Shown here in pieces: positions 4,801 through 5,831 of a stretch of DNA of 5,831 nt (position 1 is the first letter of the stretch; each line of letters begins with the position of its first letter). The notes beneath the pieces were generated by a model that was not told where the DNA came from, searched no databases, and worked only from the letters and a program-made list of their open reading frames with translations. The DNA lies in assembly GCA_050011895.1 (NCBI GenBank), contig JBEKIF010000144.1:1-5831 (forward strand). Direction: 5' to 3'. Both the position numbers and the translations under genes were made by a program. The DNA comes from DATBGO01 sp050011895 (lineage in GTDB: Bacteria; Actinomycetota; Actinomycetes; Streptosporangiales; Streptosporangiaceae).

Positions 4801-5277
4801 CTACCGGCTATCCCGTTTCGCCTGGCGGCGGGCACCCATGGCAAGGGCGCCCGCGCGCTGCTTCTCAGTCCTGGGCGAGCGGACGGTACGAGCGGCAGCA
4901 GCTGCTGCTCCGGCGGCGGCGCCCATCCGGCTCGCGCTGGGCGCTGCGGCGTGCCCACCGGGCCCGCGGCTCTGCTTGGCGGCCCGGGCTGCCGCAACGC
5001 CGCTCTGCCCGCAGCTCCGCCGCCGCCTGCCGGGCCAGGACCGCGACCCGGCGGCTCACCCGGGACAAGGCCTCCTCGAACGTCTCGGCCCTCATCCGAG
5101 GCCGTGTGTTCTCCGGCCACGCCTTGTCGCGCCCGCCCTTACCGGTCACGGCGGCGCTGGCGCCCGGCAGTACTGGCTGACGTATTTGTTGCGGGCGCGC
5201 CTGATCCGGGCTTCCAGCTCGATAGCCGCGTCCTCGTCAAGCGCGGCGAGCTGGTAGGACCGCGAGCAAAGACGCAT
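4801..5277 (-). pseudogene. Small helical, basic hypothetical protein, reading frame broken twice
   Basis: ATG 5277-5275 has a GGGGAAGG site 7 bases upstream and opens LAALDEDAAIELEARIRRAR then NKYVSQYCR, before a TGA at 5148-5146. In the next frame the text continues as GASAAVTGKGGRDK, RAETFEEALSRVSRRVAVLA and RQAAAELRAERR. Around 5004-5010, one extra base returns to the first frame, giving AAARAAKQSRG, an alanine run, and KQRAGALAMGARRQAKRDSR ending at TAG 4803-4801. The joined product is about 158 residues: charged amphipathic helices (possible coiled coil at the N-terminal and central parts), then a low-complexity Ala/Arg tail. I do not recognise the family. The pieces flow so naturally that one gene with a -1 and a compensating +1 shift is the best reading. 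Alternatively, a 43-codon ORF (5277-5146) and a GTG-started ORF (5149-4865) overlap as GTGA and could be coupled. Sequencing error is also possible. Confidence 0.5.
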
Positions 5278-5289
5278 TCATCGGCCTTC

Positions 5290-5776
5290 CCCGATTCCGC
5301 CGGAAGGGCTCCCGGCATGTCTTCCCGGGCCGGGCCGGGCGGCCGAACCTGTCATTCCTGGTAGTACCTCATGGCCGGTGTCTGCTGCATGCCAGCAAGG
5401 CCAGTCATCCACGAGCACTCGCGGTCACCGCATCGATATCCGGCATCCGGAGACGGCTGCGATCGAATGGGCCGTGAGCCGGTATCGCACCGAAGGGATC
5501 GCATACTGCACCCTTGCACGAGGGGCAGGCCCTGGTAGTCACGGCCCATGCACCAAGATCATATAGCCGGGTGTTCAGGACCAGCTGAGTCGCCTGCAGT
5601 GCGAGAATGCCGCCAGCGAACTACTACCTGGGTCAGATGAGTGAGTCCGGGTCGCGAGCTGGACCGCATGCTTATGCAAGATCACTGGCGCGTCTTCAAC
5701 TGATCTGGGCTATCGGTCCACGGACTGGGCCCGGAGAACCTTGCTCGGGTGAGTCCAGACAGGCTGCTCAGAACAG
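5290..5776. other. Stretch with no recognisable gene
   Basis: Frames are short on both strands and their products (for example minus 5549-5352) match nothing I know. GC content drops after about 5400 compared with the ligase gene. It contains the inverted-repeat element at 5467-5549 and lies upstream of the leftward gene starting at 5277, whose promoter must be here, though I cannot place it. Confidence 0.45.
5467..5549. repeat. 83-nt inverted-repeat element that can fold as a three-way junction
   Basis: ATGGGCCGTGA (5467-5477) is perfectly complementary to TCACGGCCCAT (5539-5549). Inside, GTATCGC (5482-5488) pairs with GCATAC (5501-5506) with one bulge, and immediately next TGCACCCT (5507-5514) pairs with AGGGGCA (5521-5527) with one bulge. 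The result is a three-helix layout with two abutting arms. It might be a small RNA, a regulatory leader or a repeat-derived relic, but an 11-bp match at this distance is not far from chance in GC-rich DNA. Confidence 0.35.
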
Positions 5777-5830
5777 TCAGGGTTCGAGGTCGGCCACTCC
5801 TCGGCCGCTGAGCACGTCGAACGGCACCGA
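5777..5830 (-). CDS. Possible C-terminal end of a gene entering from the right
   Basis: On the minus strand the last bases read SVPFDVLSGRGVADLEP followed by TGA (5779-5777). The codons are GC3-rich and the residues look like an ordinary protein tail, unlike the decayed sequence to its left. Only 17 codons are visible, so neither the gene nor its product can be named. Confidence 0.3.
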   Translation of the reverse strand, partial: SVPFDVLSGRGVADLEP

Positions 5831-5831
5831 A

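Noticed and set aside
4734..5120. Minus-strand 128-codon frame
   Set aside because: Gly/Pro/Arg-rich third frame over the small helical gene; composition is typical of a shadow.
4718..5257. Plus-strand open frame of 179 codons downstream of the ligase
   Set aside because: Ala/Arg/Pro-rich with no motif, antisense to a better minus-strand candidate that has a ribosome site and natural-looking helices.
5352..5566. Short open frames on both strands in the right-hand gap
   Set aside because: No ribosome sites or family similarity, and the codon use is not GC3-biased.
1..5831. CRISPR arrays, tRNAs, rRNA, intact insertion sequences
   Set aside because: No regularly spaced repeats, cloverleaf with a T-loop motif, ribosomal signature, transposase motif or terminal inverted repeats with target duplications were seen.

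Overview
This is a high-GC, actinobacterial-type window. Codons are strongly GC3-biased, ribosome binding sites are GGAG/GAAGGAG-like, hairpins lack U-tracts, and the gene families (an ECF sigma factor paired with a DGPF/YCII protein, SgcJ/EcaC, PadR) are common in Streptomyces-like and Streptosporangium-like organisms. No rRNA, tRNA, CRISPR array or intact mobile element was seen. The genus cannot be fixed from this sequence.

Left part (1-1285, all on the minus strand): an SgcJ/EcaC-type NTF2-fold protein (1245-832) ends in a strong hairpin (775-820). It is followed by a two-gene unit: a YCII/DGPF-domain protein (675-316) and, 7 bases on, the N-terminal third of an ECF sigma factor that runs off the window (308-1). 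The DGPF plus sigma pairing is typical of the ECF42 group.

Middle (about 1290-3120) is a gene graveyard. It holds a PadR-family regulator with two in-frame stops (minus, 1655-1395), the C-terminal piece of an alpha/beta hydrolase without its ends (plus, about 1847-2047), and a frameshifted, apparently 3'-truncated gene (plus, 2567-2879). The frame-corrected product of that last gene carries D, ExK and QxxxY motifs like PD-(D/E)XK nucleases. The DNA between these remnants codes for nothing I recognise, but it contains hairpins and palindromes.

Right part: one intact, well-formed gene, a 4-coumarate-CoA ligase-like acyl/aryl-CoA synthetase (plus, 3133-4710), with one rare TTA codon. It converges on a small helical, basic, alanine-rich protein gene (minus, 5277-4801), whose reading frame appears to be broken twice by compensating shifts. 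The last 550 bases hold no recognisable gene except a possible C-terminal tail entering from the right edge (minus, 5830-5777), plus a foldable 83-nt element.

Functionally, the DGPF/sigma pair is a regulatory unit and the NTF2-like gene beside it may be part of that neighbourhood. The ligase appears to stand alone, with no visible pathway partners. The most noteworthy item is the decayed nuclease-like protein at 2567-2879; no complete new system is visible.
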